Source: Palaemon carinicauda
Lineage: Eukaryota; Arthropoda; Malacostraca; Decapoda; Palaemonidae
Length of the DNA stretch: 64,000 nucleotides
Assembly (NCBI RefSeq): GCF_036898095.1
Contig: NC_090744.1
Location: 95,317,559-95,381,558, forward strand
Reading direction: 5' to 3'
The notes under the pieces were generated by a model, which was given only the letters and a program-made list of their open reading frames with translations, made no database searches and was not told the DNA's origin. Position 1 is the stretch's first letter. Each line of letters begins with the position of its first letter. Shown piece after piece: positions 37,415-43,721 of this stretch. Both the position numbers and the translations under genes were made by a program.

Positions 37415-40400
37415 TGTGGTGACTTTTATCTCAAGGATGGATTTCTTTATAGACAGCCTTTGCAAATGCCATTTGATGATAGTTTGATGTGTCTTTATGG
37501 TGGAAATCTAAATAATTATTGACTAGTGAAATTAATAACTGGATTACCCATGTTCATCATACAAATGGTGCAATGGTGATGAAATTTCCTTTTTTATAAG
37601 TTGAGGTTTATGTAGAGTACAAAAGTTAGGATTGATTTTAACCGATAAAGTTAAGGTTCACCTTTATTAGTGATTAATAATGGAGCATCATCACCAGGAG
37701 AAGATAGTGAGACGGAATCCTCTAAGGTAAAGAAGCCTCTCAAATCCATTCGAAGAACAACAAAAGACCTTGAGGCATCTGTTTTAGAAATAGAGTCTGG
37801 AAGTCAGGCAGTAAGTATTGATATAAACGAGAATAAGAAATCAAACAAAGAATCCAAATTAACGATTGAAGTGAGCACAGATTCCGAGAAGAAAGTTGAA
37901 AAAGAAGAAGTCACTTCCAAACCACAATTTATTTTTGCCGAACCAAAGCCTGTCATCACCGCAAGACAATCAAGAGGTATGTACAAAAGTCAGTATTGTG
38001 TGTAGGTATTTTTTACCTGCTAACATTTGATTTTACTAATCTCATCCTGCTAATGTTTCATTCTAACCATGTTTTTCTTGTGTTTTGTTTTTTTTTCATT
38101 TGCAATAATGTACTTTGTGTAACAAATACTGTTTTTATGCAAACAAATCATTAATGGTATTTCTTTGGTTTGTATGGGTAGGGCAGATGGTTTATTATAA
38201 GTAGTGTACTAAAGAAACTATAAACTACATTACAATGGTTTTCAAAGTTATTAATTTTTTAAGCCTTCCTTTAAAAGGCATATGGTTTATAGACCAGGGG
38301 AAATGGAGGAAAAGGAATTAAAGAGTACAGAGAGTAGTGTAACATAATTGAATGGTTACTCGTACAACAAGAATGATCTAGTTGTTTTTTTTTTAAATGC
38401 AACCACTTTCAATTTGTAGAATTATTTGAGCTAATGCTGGTTAATAGTTACTGTACTTATTTATAGATTTTGCATTAGTAATAGAAGTAATTTCATTGGC
38501 ATAGCGAATAGCGCTTAATTTTCTTTTGCATTGTACAGTACTTGGCTTTTTTGTCTAGTTAAGCTAGCTGATTTGCTTTTTTGTCTAGTTAAGCCAGCTG
38601 ATTTGAAATTGCTTCTGTAGATTGTTTCATATATTTTTTGGTGGTATATTATTTTTTTTGCAATATCTTTTTATTAGGGTTTGCTAATTTTCTTTAGTTA
38701 TTTTTTCATGCTTACCTTTCAGCCCTTCAGAGTTTAATGGGGGAAGCAGTTGAATTTCTCTTTTCACCTCCACAGCCTCAAGGAAGGATTGTTAAGTATG
38801 TTGAAGATGTTCAATTTAAATCCTAAAATATTAGGTATATAAATAATAGTAACATACCCACTGTTTCTGTCATGGCTTTGGTTTGGCACAAATTAATATC
38901 TCAAAGGGCATTTACAAGTGAATATATATTCACAAATAATGTTGCCTTATTGTATTATCGAGAACATAGTTAGTTCAGCTAAGAGATACTTAAAAAAAAA
39001 AAAATTCAAGCTCTGTTCTTTTATGCAAGTTATTAATGTTCATTTTGTGGTGTGTTAGATTTTCAATTATTTTTAATTGTGGACAGATTTTTTGTTGGAT
39101 ATTTCAGTCATATGGTGTAGAATTTGTATTCCAATCATGTTTGTGTGTAATTTTTTGCTGATTTCTATTATGCATGAATATCATATTTGCTTGATTGTAA
39201 ACTAGTTGTTATTTTGGCTCAGTAAATTATGATTGGCCCACCTTATGTGGAACACAGGCTCTAGATTGGGCAGCCTGTCAAATTTATTTTGGTCATTGTG
39301 GTCCAGTCGAAAACTTTTATGTGGGATCCTAACAACGTAGAAGACGTTACAATTATTGCATGTAACACTTCACTAATTACCATCTTAAGACTAAGAAGGA
39401 GGCAGCTGAATGTTGTTATCATTGATCTTTTTTCTAAATTGTGAAATAATTCAGATGCTGTCATTTAAAGGTTTAATGAAGACAAGAGTTAGCTTTTGTG
39501 TGGAGGAAATACAGTAAGTTTTTCTTGAAGTATGTACATTGGTTGTTTATGAAACATTTCTTATTTATAGTGATTCTATGAAATGTATTTTACCTTGCAT
39601 ATAAAATAATTTACTGTATAATGAAGTTCTCTCAAATGGAAAGAAAATTCTAAGAGCCTCCAATTTATTGATGTATCAAATTTTGTTTTAAAGTACCGTA
39701 TTTCCCGAGTCATAAGGTGCTTTTTGCCTGAAAAATTACCCCAAAACTCACCCTGCGTCTTAACACTAGGAAAAATTTGTATAGGGAAGTTTGACAACCC
39801 TCAAACACCCAACTAATCACTTACAAATACTCACTCAATAGACATAAAATATAAACCACCAATTATCATTCATATGAAATAGAAAATAATACTTTTATAT
39901 TATGCTTCGTTTATTATACTGTAGTGCAATAGCAAGTTATTTCTTTTGGTAATCAGCTGATGACTCGCTAACTCCCTTCTACCAAAGGCGATATTAATGC
40001 GATTGTGTGATGTGAGAAATGGCTAAATGAACTTATTGCTAGTACAGTAAACAAAACGATGACGCTATACATCCATCGATAATCGTGTATATAATATGAT
40101 ATATCTCTATTTCTATATCAGCTGCAGGTGCCGTTGATGGTCCACTGCAGGACAAAGGCTTCAGAAAAGTTCTTCCTCTTGCATTTGTTTATGGTCTTTC
40201 TATGCCAGTCTATACCCACAAATATTCTTAGCTCGCCAATCCATCATCTCTTCCTTTCCCTGCTAGATAGAATAGATAGATAGTTAGTTAGTTAGGGGTC
40301 GGTCCAGTAATTATCTTGTTTTAATTTCAGTCTGTTTCTTTATTCTATTTTAGGGACTCCAAATATTGTACCTTAATTGCAATCTCCTCAGAGTCAATGA

Positions 40401-40965
40401 ATACAATATTAAAGCTGAAAATAATGGGATGTACAATTTGTCATCAAATTTCCATTTCTTTAACTATTTAAGGGGACAACTCTTCCTTCAAGTTTTAATA
40501 CTGTATGTATCGTTCGAGAAATTATGGAAATTTCATGGAACTTGTTCCCAGTTTTAATGAAATGAAAATATGTTGCGGTACTATAATTTGTTACCCGTTT
40601 GTTCCTTCACTTTGAGTAAAATTATTAGAAACTTTTTGAAGAGTATTTGAGAGGAACTACTGTATCACATAATGGGTATGATTGTTATTTTAATAATGTG
40701 ATGTAAGGATGTGCTGATTTTATTTATCATTACTGGTAACTGGTAACTAAAGCCACTACTGGTGATTCTTATTTAAGAAGTGTTTAGTTAATTATTATCG
40801 AACCTGTATATTAATTATTCATCCCATTTCAGAACCCATGCAAAAATTGAAAAAACCAGTTCACATTCAGACACGGAGAAAGCCAGGTCGTCCTCGGAAA
40901 GAGAAGTAGAAGAGACCTTTGTGAAGCATTCAAAAACTTCTGTAAAGTCATCAAGAAGAAAATAA
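2857..40965 (+). CDS. Large disordered CDK/PP1-motif nuclear protein (multi-exon gene)
   Basis: Twelve GT-AG exons (A to L) join in frame and give 2264 residues (2307 if exon K is used). The protein is incomplete at its N-terminus because exon A begins inside a codon. Counting from the first full codon: SILK (40-43) and TILK (47-50), then KQLRF (94-98), all resembling PP1-docking motifs; an acidic Glu/Asp-rich region (about 100-1000); an array of S/T-P-x-R sites followed by RRSxR (about 1005-1845); a 23-residue tandem repeat (1587-1701); basic C-terminal exons; and a terminal AT-hook (2255-2262) in the short form. No globular domain is visible. Known families with PP1 docking, many CDK sites and basic chromatin-binding repeats include Ki-67 and Repo-Man, so a mitotic chromosome role is inferred, not shown. 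Candidate poly(A) signals lie at 41492 and 42972. Confidence 0.75.
3657..3759 (+). CDS. Exon B (second SILK-like motif)
   Basis: Acceptor TATTTAAG and donor ATGG/GTATGT; enters phase 0 and leaves phase 1. It starts [11 protein letters not shown], so a TILK motif lies only seven residues after the SILK of exon A. The rest is Ser/Pro-rich and ends SARKSQM. Reading frame and phase match exons A and C exactly. The motif repeat across a splice junction is unusual. Confidence 0.75.
3790..3962 (-). repeat. Repeat A-type tail, truncated
   Basis: Begins with ATTATTATTACTG and continues with the reverse-strand signature AGCTACAACCCTAGTTGGAA, then diverges in the manner of the second variant seen at 25.5 kb. 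About 170 bp of the (AAT)-side end is retained. Confidence 0.7.
4148..4870. repeat. Direct tandem pair of about 360-bp units
   Basis: Unit 1 (about 4148-4497) and unit 2 (about 4514-4870) share the order TTTGTGAACA, ATCG..GAGTAATGAAAC, GGAAGATCAA, AATCAGCCATAAGTTTGGAC, CTTGGTTCATATTTGAGTGT and GCTGCGGC, and both end ACTGA.TG.CCCTCTAGTT. The units differ by small indels and substitutions, so the duplication is not recent. No coding capacity is conserved. Sequence of this style occurs in other marine invertebrate genomes as a dispersed repeat (recollection, not checked). Confidence 0.75.
4905..5040 (+). repeat. Repeat A tail fragment
   Basis: Contains CCTCAGTGGGCTATTTTTCC, the TTGGAGCCC segment and CCAACTAGGGTTGTAGCTTA followed by (AAT)n. 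Only the AAT-side end of the family is present. Confidence 0.75.
5041..6287. other. Intron sequence, nothing recognised
   Basis: AT-rich sequence inside the exon B to exon C intron. No splice-bounded coding segment, RNA gene or clear repeat was recognised, apart from homopolymer runs near 5550 and 6170. Confidence 0.5.
6288..6445 (+). mobile_element. LINE 3'UTR fragment
   Basis: Matches the 3' untranslated segment of the LINE that ends at 52376 and of the copy at 50265: GGGGAGGGTGGGCTG, then CACCCTAGCA, ACTCGGCTGA and CAGGCTGG, followed by T/C-rich sequence and a (TAGA)n tail. It is a 5'-truncated insertion with no coding sequence. Confidence 0.6.
6959..7478 (+). CDS. Exon C (RVxF-like motif and start of acidic region)
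   Basis: Acceptor TTTACAG, donor TTTTAAG/GTAAGC; enters phase 1 and leaves phase 2. It begins [20 protein letters not shown] and contains KQLRF, which fits a loose RVxF PP1-docking pattern about 45 residues after the SILK/TILK pair. The remainder is Glu/Asp-rich with repeated short blocks such as LEKS, SIEV and VQEEE. An alternative internal donor (CCCAAAG/GTAAGA) exists at 7032, but the acidic coding signal continues past it, so the longer exon is preferred. Confidence 0.75.
7695..7778 (+). CDS. Exon D (small symmetric exon)
   Basis: Acceptor CTGTTAG and donor AGGAG/GTTAGA; phase 2 in and out, 84 bp, so it can be skipped without a frame change. It encodes [15 protein letters not shown] and a short Ser/Gly/Thr segment. 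TPRQPLR contains a TP site near basic residues, like the modules in exon E. It is supported by phase agreement with exons C and E and by an open frame across its whole length; the donor is only moderately good. Confidence 0.6.
7779..11025. other. Long intron sequence, nothing recognised
   Basis: AT-rich intron between exon D and the DIRS insertion. Candidate acceptors with following open frame were looked for (for example TTTTCAG at about 8209), but the frame closes within a few codons. No repeat family of this window was recognised here. Confidence 0.5.
11026..11205 (+). repeat. Left inverted terminal repeat, DIRS copy 1
   Basis: Begins GTTCCCTTACTATCAAACC and runs to the CTCACAGCAGTGAGAC segment. 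It matches the reverse complement of 15195-15365, with the left end lacking the outer extension seen on the right. Confidence 0.8.
11206..13389 (+). pseudogene. DIRS gag-like region, copy 1
   Basis: Several overlapping frames, interrupted by stops and shifts, cover this stretch. The 5' part contains ECREWPASQ, shared with the gag of the copy at 43.5 kb. The last open piece (12844-13389, 181 residues) carries an acidic stretch and then [11 protein letters not shown] followed by [14 protein letters not shown] and RKYYE, a block also present in copy 2 ([21 protein letters not shown]). Function is inferred from position upstream of the RT region and from the match between the two copies. Confidence 0.6.
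14025..14400 (+). pseudogene. DIRS RT N-terminal fragment, copy 1
   Basis: The frame reads [17 protein letters not shown] and later [13 protein letters not shown], parallel to GYCVPFTLSPF and PGFYSQ in copy 2, where they lie just upstream of the RT catalytic core. The sequence then leaves RT homology near 14400 and resumes in the recombinase, showing an internal deletion of the catalytic region. Confidence 0.55.
14480..14725 (+). pseudogene. DIRS tyrosine recombinase C-terminus, copy 1
   Basis: AHDVR (HxxR box of tyrosine recombinases) lies at 14542-14556 in one frame. The downstream [13 protein letters not shown] and terminal [10 protein letters not shown] are in another frame, so a frameshift lies between. 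The position expected for the nucleophilic Tyr (HYLK in copy 3 at 55933) reads HNLK here (14645-14656), a Tyr to Asn change. Both defects abolish activity. Confidence 0.6.
14726..15044. other. DIRS untranslated segment before the ICR
   Basis: Non-coding stretch of copy 1 between the recombinase stop and the internal complementary region. No feature was recognised. Confidence 0.5.
15045..15140. repeat. DIRS internal complementary region, copy 1
   Basis: Near-palindrome from GGTTTGTTAGTATGGGAAC to CTAACTAATACAAACC. Its reverse complement reads as the right terminus (…AATTTGTCATTT) directly followed by the left terminus (GTTCCC.TACTA.CAAACC), i.e. the junction of a circularised element. Confidence 0.75.
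15195..15413 (-). repeat. Right inverted terminal repeat, DIRS copy 1
   Basis: Inverted copy of 11026-11205 with an outer extension GTTTGTATTAGGGGAAAATA through AATTTGTCATTT. A C-run near 15247 interrupts the match. Confidence 0.8.
15754..20692 (+). CDS. Exon E, giant 4.9-kb exon (acidic region and CDK/RRS modules)
   Basis: Acceptor CCTTTCAG, donor TTCTTG/GTAAGT; enters phase 2, leaves phase 0, 1646 full codons without a stop. The first half is strongly acidic (runs such as [16 protein letters not shown]). From about 17917 it carries repeated modules of the form S/T-P-x-R followed by R-S-x-[69 protein letters not shown] and others. A 23-residue tandem repeat follows (separate entry), then [22 protein letters not shown] and, near the end, [17 protein letters not shown]. 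The S/T-P-x-R sites fit the CDK1 consensus. No folded domain is seen. Open frames on the reverse strand here are shadows. Confidence 0.9.
17917..20450 (+). repeat. Array of S/T-P-x-R / RRSxR modules in exon E
   Basis: At least twelve degenerate copies of a module of about ten residues (TP or SP, one or two residues, RRSxR, hydrophobic residue). Spacing is irregular except in the 69-bp tandem block. The conserved core over diverged spacers suggests selection on the motif rather than recent slippage. Confidence 0.75.
19676..20020 (+). repeat. 69-bp (23-residue) tandem repeat within exon E
   Basis: Five units, the last partial and diverged. The unit is I-[SN]-E-P-A-S-[SG]-S-[GA][14 protein letters not shown]. 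Each has two TP sites and a basic RRSKR patch. Nucleotide identity between units is high, so this part expanded recently in frame. Confidence 0.9.
20693..22000. other. Intron between exons E and F
   Basis: AT-rich intron sequence with no recognised repeat or gene. Confidence 0.6.
22001..22058 (+). CDS. Exon F (58 bp)
   Basis: Acceptor TTTTTTTTCAG, donor GTGAAAG/GTAAAA; phase 0 in, phase 1 out. It encodes [19 protein letters not shown], a Ser/Thr-rich link with one SP site. It is too short for an ORF scan; support is the strong polypyrimidine tract, donor and phase agreement with exons E and G. Confidence 0.7.
22949..23191 (+). CDS. Exon G (basic, [10 protein letters not shown] ending)
   Basis: Acceptor ATATATAG before 22949 and donor CAGAAG/GTAAGA; phase 1 in and out, 243 bp. 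A nearby AG at 22938 would break the frame, which decides the border. The exon opens [20 protein letters not shown], continues with [11 protein letters not shown] and ends [13 protein letters not shown]. That ending is echoed by exon I, suggesting an exon duplication. The product is very basic, fitting DNA or RNA contact. Confidence 0.75.
23421..25213 (-). pseudogene. RTE-like LINE reverse transcriptase, decayed
   Basis: Reverse-strand non-LTR retrotransposon inside the exon G to H intron. An N-terminal piece (25209-25021) and linker are broken by stops. The largest open part (24661-23936, 241 residues) has RT landmarks: [26 protein letters not shown] (motif A, normally a Asp where Glu is seen), [14 protein letters not shown] (motif B) and [10 protein letters not shown] (motif C, YADD changed to YADN). 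Both catalytic aspartates are therefore altered. The C-terminal part (23857-23621) holds [15 protein letters not shown] and a final GRWRWF segment. The 3' end carries a tail rich in ATGATAATGATT. The 5' end abuts a DIRS terminal repeat at 25206. Confidence 0.75.
25206..25375. repeat. DIRS inverted terminal repeat, isolated
   Basis: Reads ATTGTTTTTTCCTGCACTAA, then CGCTATTTATAGGG, CTTTCAGCAAAGCTGAAATC and CTAGCCATAAGAC. It closely resembles the left end of DIRS copy 2 at about 43.5 kb (GCTATTTATAGGGG, CTAGCCAAGAC). It could be a left end on the plus strand or a right end on the minus strand; the sequence does not settle this. Confidence 0.65.
25496..26010 (-). repeat. Repeat A-type tail, second variant
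   Basis: Starts with (ATT)n and AGCTACAACCCTAGTTGGAA, shared with repeat A, through the AATAGCC..GTGAGGAAAGGAAA segment. It then continues into different sequence (CAGTTGCTCCAACTTTGAAC, GATCATTCCACAACTTGGTA) not found in the other copies. Two families thus share one 3' tail. Confidence 0.7.
26455..26545. repeat. DIRS end-to-end junction palindrome
   Basis: Reads as a right terminus (CCATATAAATAGCTACAGG, then ACAAATTACTTC) joined directly to left-terminus sequence (TTCGTGAATACAAACC). Its orientation is opposite to the internal complementary region of copy 1. It may be a head-to-tail circle junction or the internal complementary region of a minus-strand fragment. Confidence 0.55.
26546..28061 (+). 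mobile_element. DIRS fragment with recombinase remnant
   Basis: Starts with sequence like a DIRS terminal repeat (TAGCTGGAAGATGGCC against TAGCTGGAAGGTAGCC in copy 1). It holds no gag or RT that I can recognise, and reaches a recombinase C-terminal remnant at 27640-27833. Repeat A sequence truncates it at about 28062. A (TAA)n run lies near 27105. Open frames within are short and interrupted. Confidence 0.5.
27640..27833 (+). pseudogene. DIRS tyrosine recombinase C-terminal remnant
   Basis: AHEVR (HxxR box, 27650-27664) is followed by [15 protein letters not shown], typical in style of the region after the box. After a stop and frame change, [18 protein letters not shown] ends at 27833. The tail VVVAQQ parallels VVAAQQ and VVTQQA in the copies at 14.7 and 2.0 kb. 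Catalytic Tyr is not evident (the HYL-type position is lost). Confidence 0.55.
28062..29098. repeat. Rearranged repeat A: half copy plus fold-back pair
   Basis: Three blocks: 28062-28380 is the plus-strand 5' half (CACCAGCCACCCATTGAGAT to TATGGTAAGCAGCTCTT); 28381-28745 is the minus-strand 3' half; 28760-29098 is the plus-strand 3' half ending in (TAA)n. The last two blocks form an inverted repeat with arms of about 330 bp and a spacer of only a few tens of bases. Confidence 0.8.
29521..29823. mobile_element. piggyBac-type MITE, copy 1
   Basis: 303 bp, starting TTAACCCTTTTACCCCC and ending GGTAAAAGGGTTAA. TTAA borders with CCC-starting inverted ends are the mark of piggyBac-superfamily insertions. 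It has no coding capacity. Subterminal GGACGTAC..GTACGT motifs form short palindromes. A second copy at 36766 is in the opposite orientation. Confidence 0.75.
30023..30190 (+). CDS. Exon H (168 bp, phase 1-1)
   Basis: Acceptor TTCTTGCAG, donor GTTG/GTAAGT. It encodes [20 protein letters not shown] and then an acidic stretch ([20 protein letters not shown]). One TP site lies beside a basic KTRKSSKK patch. Length is a multiple of three with equal phases, so exon skipping would keep the frame. Confidence 0.75.
30690..30815 (-). mobile_element. LINE 3' end fragment
   Basis: On the reverse strand the sequence codes a GRWRKLTR-like C-terminal segment and runs into an (AAG)n tail at 30690-30705. 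Similar endings occur in the RTE-like LINE at 23.4 kb (GRWRWF). Short, 5'-truncated fragment. Confidence 0.45.
33057..33224 (+). CDS. Exon I (168 bp, basic)
   Basis: Acceptor CATCTTGCAG, donor CACCAG/GTGAGT; phase 1-1. It encodes [20 protein letters not shown], then [10 protein letters not shown] and [16 protein letters not shown]. The ending parallels exon G ([11 protein letters not shown]). An earlier donor-like site (CAGG/GTAAGA at 33153) lies inside; using it would remove the conserved ending while keeping phase 1, so it may be an alternative donor. Confidence 0.75.
33225..34949. other. Intron sequence
   Basis: Intronic. A 150-codon open frame at 33994-34446 has no recognised motifs, acceptor or donor in phase and is not called as a gene. 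Confidence 0.5.
34950..35290 (-). repeat. Repeat A, internal fragment
   Basis: Contains AGTGTACCCTCAAGCAAGAG, TGGTACAAAGGCTCTGTCAC and the ACTGAACAATTA segment of repeat A. The (AAT)n end and the final 60 bp are missing. Confidence 0.75.
36766..37074. mobile_element. piggyBac-type MITE, copy 2 (inverted)
   Basis: 309 bp with TTAA at both ends, TTAACCCTTTTACCCCC and GGGGGTAAAAGGGTTAA. It is the reverse complement of copy 1 at 29521 with moderate divergence. It contains the full palindrome GGACGTATCGGTACGTCC, of which copy 1 has only part. Confidence 0.8.
37220..37417. repeat. Compound microsatellite (CT)n-(TATG)n-(TA)n-(TATG)n
   Basis: About 67 bp of (CT)n, then TATG repeats, a (TA)n core of about 30 bp and TATG repeats again, in the intron before exon J. 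Open frames across it are repeat artefacts. Confidence 0.95.
37671..37976 (+). CDS. Exon J (306 bp)
   Basis: Acceptor TTTATTAG, donor AAGAG/GTATGT; phase 1-1. It encodes [19 protein letters not shown], then [15 protein letters not shown], a charged region ([21 protein letters not shown]) and ends [11 protein letters not shown]. Alternating acidic and basic blocks match the rest of the protein. From here splicing may go to exon K or directly to exon L. Confidence 0.75.
38723..38795 (+). CDS. Exon K (73 bp, frame-switching candidate)
   Basis: Acceptor TTACCTTTCAG is strong; donor TTAA/GTATGT is moderate. It enters phase 1 and leaves phase 2, encoding [20 protein letters not shown] and GRIVK. 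Because 73 is not a multiple of three, inclusion moves exon L into a different frame, replacing the AT-hook end with a longer Ser/Lys-rich end. If the donor is not used, the frame stops at 38824, giving a third possible end. Confidence 0.5.
39695..39790. repeat. Possible MITE remnant (TATTTCCCGAGTCATAAGG type)
   Basis: The stretch ACCGTATTTCCCGAGTCATA, with CCCCAAAACTCACCCTGCGT downstream, resembles a class of widespread animal repeats built on CGTATAAGACGC-like sequence. The assignment is from recollection and the copy is diverged. Confidence 0.3.
40120..40265 (-). mobile_element. LINE 3' end fragment
   Basis: GATGGTCCACTGCAGGACAA and the following GTCTTTCTATGCCAGTC and ATCCATCATCTC read, on the reverse strand, as the C-terminal coding end of an RTE-like LINE. 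Frame is broken and no further upstream part is found. Confidence 0.4.
40833..40965 (+). CDS. Exon L, terminal exon with two open frames (AT-hook form)
   Basis: Acceptor CCCATTTCAG. Entered from exon J in phase 1 it reads [20 protein letters not shown], then PRKEK and stop at 40907-40909; RKPGRPRK is a canonical AT-hook. Entered from exon K in phase 2 it reads [20 protein letters not shown] and ends [10 protein letters not shown] with a stop at 40963-40965. Both endings are basic. The AT-hook match makes the exon J to L splice the more likely main form. Confidence 0.7.
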
Positions 40966-43479
40966 GCAGTTGTGTTTGTCTGAATAACCATAATTTGTTT
41001 CTTGCTACGGTCTATTACTGTTTTAGGTTTATGCTATATTGTCAAGTTTTGTATGTGTTAATTTCTCCTACATTTAATAATATATAGAGATCAGCGTATG
41101 GAGTATTGTTGAATTTTTTTTATGGATAGTTTTTAATTAAAATTTGACAATATAATAGAAATTTTGTAATGCTCCATTTGTGATAGAAATGTTCGTTAGT
41201 AATTTCATAACTTACGAAAATTCTTTCTGTTGACCATTTCCTCTGTTAAACTAAAATGTCAAATGTACAATGTTTCAGCTAATAAGTGCCATTACTTGAA
41301 AATAATGCCTTTGTTGTACTTTAGCTTTGTCTGTAGTGGTATCAAGAAATTCTTGTCCCAATATTCATTGGGTTTGTGTTGTGCAAGTTCTAAGTTTCAC
41401 CAAAAGTGGAGAAAATCAAGAGCATCATGGTAGTTACGTAATATGACCACACTGCTTGGATATTTTGATTCATTAATATTCATGCCATTTAAATAAATGT
41501 GGTAACATTTTCAATGTTGGGCAATTATATAGGTACTGTTTATGAATGAATTTGAAGAATTGTACCATTATCAGACATTGTAACCAGTAATACTGTACTT
41601 TTAGTTGGCAAATATATATTGTATGAATATTTTTTTTTTAATTTTTAGATATTTTATCATAAAATCTTATTAATCTTTTAACTGAAAGTAGCCTACCAAT
41701 CTCACATTACTGAACTCGCAACCTAAGACTCCAGCAACAATGTTCCATAATAAACTGGAAATATTTGTCTCGAGTACATATATTGTATTGAGGCCATTTT
41801 ATAGTTAAAAGCTAGTAATGAATAGTTTTTGTATACTTTTTGCTCAAAGTGAGCTAAACAATGATCTCCAGTCTTGTCCCTTCCAGTGGGTAATTAGATT
41901 AGGCAACTATTGTCTAAAAAGTGGATGTAGCATATTGTGGGGCGTACTGTACCGGTATTGTTTTTGTTTTGCAGTTTTTGCAACTTTGTTGTTTGGAAAT
42001 AATGAAAATAAAAAAGAACGCTCTGATTTAGTTTTGGGCCGATTGTTTATTTTAGTTTCTCTTATTGTTTATGAAATTGTTTAGTTTTATTTTCTAATAT
42101 GAATTTGCTATATACAAGGATACCTTAGACTGGATTCTTTGAAGTATTTATTCAAAACTTTTTCTTAGTAGAGAGTTTTTTAATGAAGACTGTGATATAT
42201 TTTGGATAATGTTAAATAACATAAATAACTGGGTTTGTTAATTTTACTGTTATACTATTTTGCATATTCATTGTTTGGTGATTGTATTGTATAAAGTATT
42301 GGAATTTATGAAGTTTGTGGTGTTTGCTGGTAGGATTTTTTTTTTCCCATGAACCTACAGAGATCTTAAACCTGTTTAATTTGGGAGCATTACAGTACTA
42401 TTTCATAATATCTTTTCCTAATTGTTTTATTATCACAGATATATTTCTAGTCCATAAATGTTTTTTATAAATGCCAATATTATTTCATGTAGGAAAACTT
42501 GTAAATATGTGCACTGTAATGATTGTCATTTTACTATATTGTATGTGAAGTATAAAGTATGGAATGCGACTATTGACTTGAATTGCTGGAAGATATATTT
42601 TTCTCTAGAGGACATTGAAGTATGGTTTAGAAAAAACAAACTTATAGAGGTTGTTGGAAAAATATCTATTCCTAAAAAAAATTATTCCCTCATGACAGCA
42701 AGGGTTGGTAAAATAAAGTTCCTGTGTGTATAGCTGCTAATCCTCTGGAACTGTAAGTGTTAGAATGAGCAGTGTTTAGAAATAAAAACTTCCAAGGCCT
42801 AGTGACATTAAAAATGCAAAGATTATATACATGATATTGCAATATGATATTGCAAATGTACATTTGTGAATTAGAAAGTGTTCCCACTCTTTTGACAATT
42901 CTTTTGTATGTAACATTAAAAAAAAGCTGCTTTAACAGCAGAGGACATTTATTTTGTATGAATTTTTTTTTAATAAATGCTGTCTGCTACACGAGGATGT
43001 GTTGATTTCCAAATAATTTTTGTTGCTTGTCATTTGTTATGTAGAATTCAGTCTTTCTAGAACTCATTGTCCGAACTGACGTCATGCTTCCGCCTTTTAT
43101 TATGCACAAAATTAATGCCTTCCTCTTCAATCCATTCAAGGTTTTTTTTTCTTTTTGGAGAATTTCTGTTGATCAAGGTTTCCAGTACTTTTGAATACTT
43201 GTCGACTATACGTATCTTTGTCTTCAGCCTTTCATCATTTCTATATGTGGTCGTTTCCTATTAGCCTTTTTTTACATTCATCATCTCTCTAGTTGAAAAC
43301 ATCCCTTGAAAAGGCATTGTGATAGAATACTCAAGGAAAAGGTTTAGTTGAAATCATCTCTTGGAAAGATCTTCCTGGTTAAAAATAAGTCCTGTTCTTT
43401 TCAGTTGCTGCTGCTAATGAACTTTACCTACTCAAGCTCTTTCAGGCCTTTTTCCCCGTCAATTGCTGTTATTTGTTCA
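40966..43479 (+). other. Probable 3'UTR and downstream flank
   Basis: AT-rich sequence after the gene's stop codon. AATAAA hexamers at 41492, 42007 and 42972 could direct polyadenylation; which is used cannot be told. Open frames at 41230, 41818 and 42458 show no recognisable features and lie in this region. Confidence 0.5.
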
Positions 43480-43721
43480 GACGCAAATACAAGTTCCTAA
43501 GCTATTTATAGGGGTATTAAATTTTCGGCAATGCTGAAAACTAGCCAAGACAATTTTAGTGGGAGATAACTACTCCCATCTGGTAGTTAGCGGGTGGGGT
43601 AGACCGGTTACCCACGCTCACTCACACCCGTCGGCTGAGTAACCACTTTTACTTTGGCTCCCGTAACTTAAAAACTTGCCTTGACTATTAATAAGTTTTT
43701 TTCTTTTTCTTTTGTGCAGGT

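Noticed and set aside
37145..37522. Open frames over the compound microsatellite
   Set aside because: They consist of repeated Tyr/Met/Val/Cys or Arg/Glu codons generated by the repeat.
41230..42733. Three open frames of 67-91 codons after the gene
   Set aside because: AT-rich, no motifs, and located in the likely 3'UTR.
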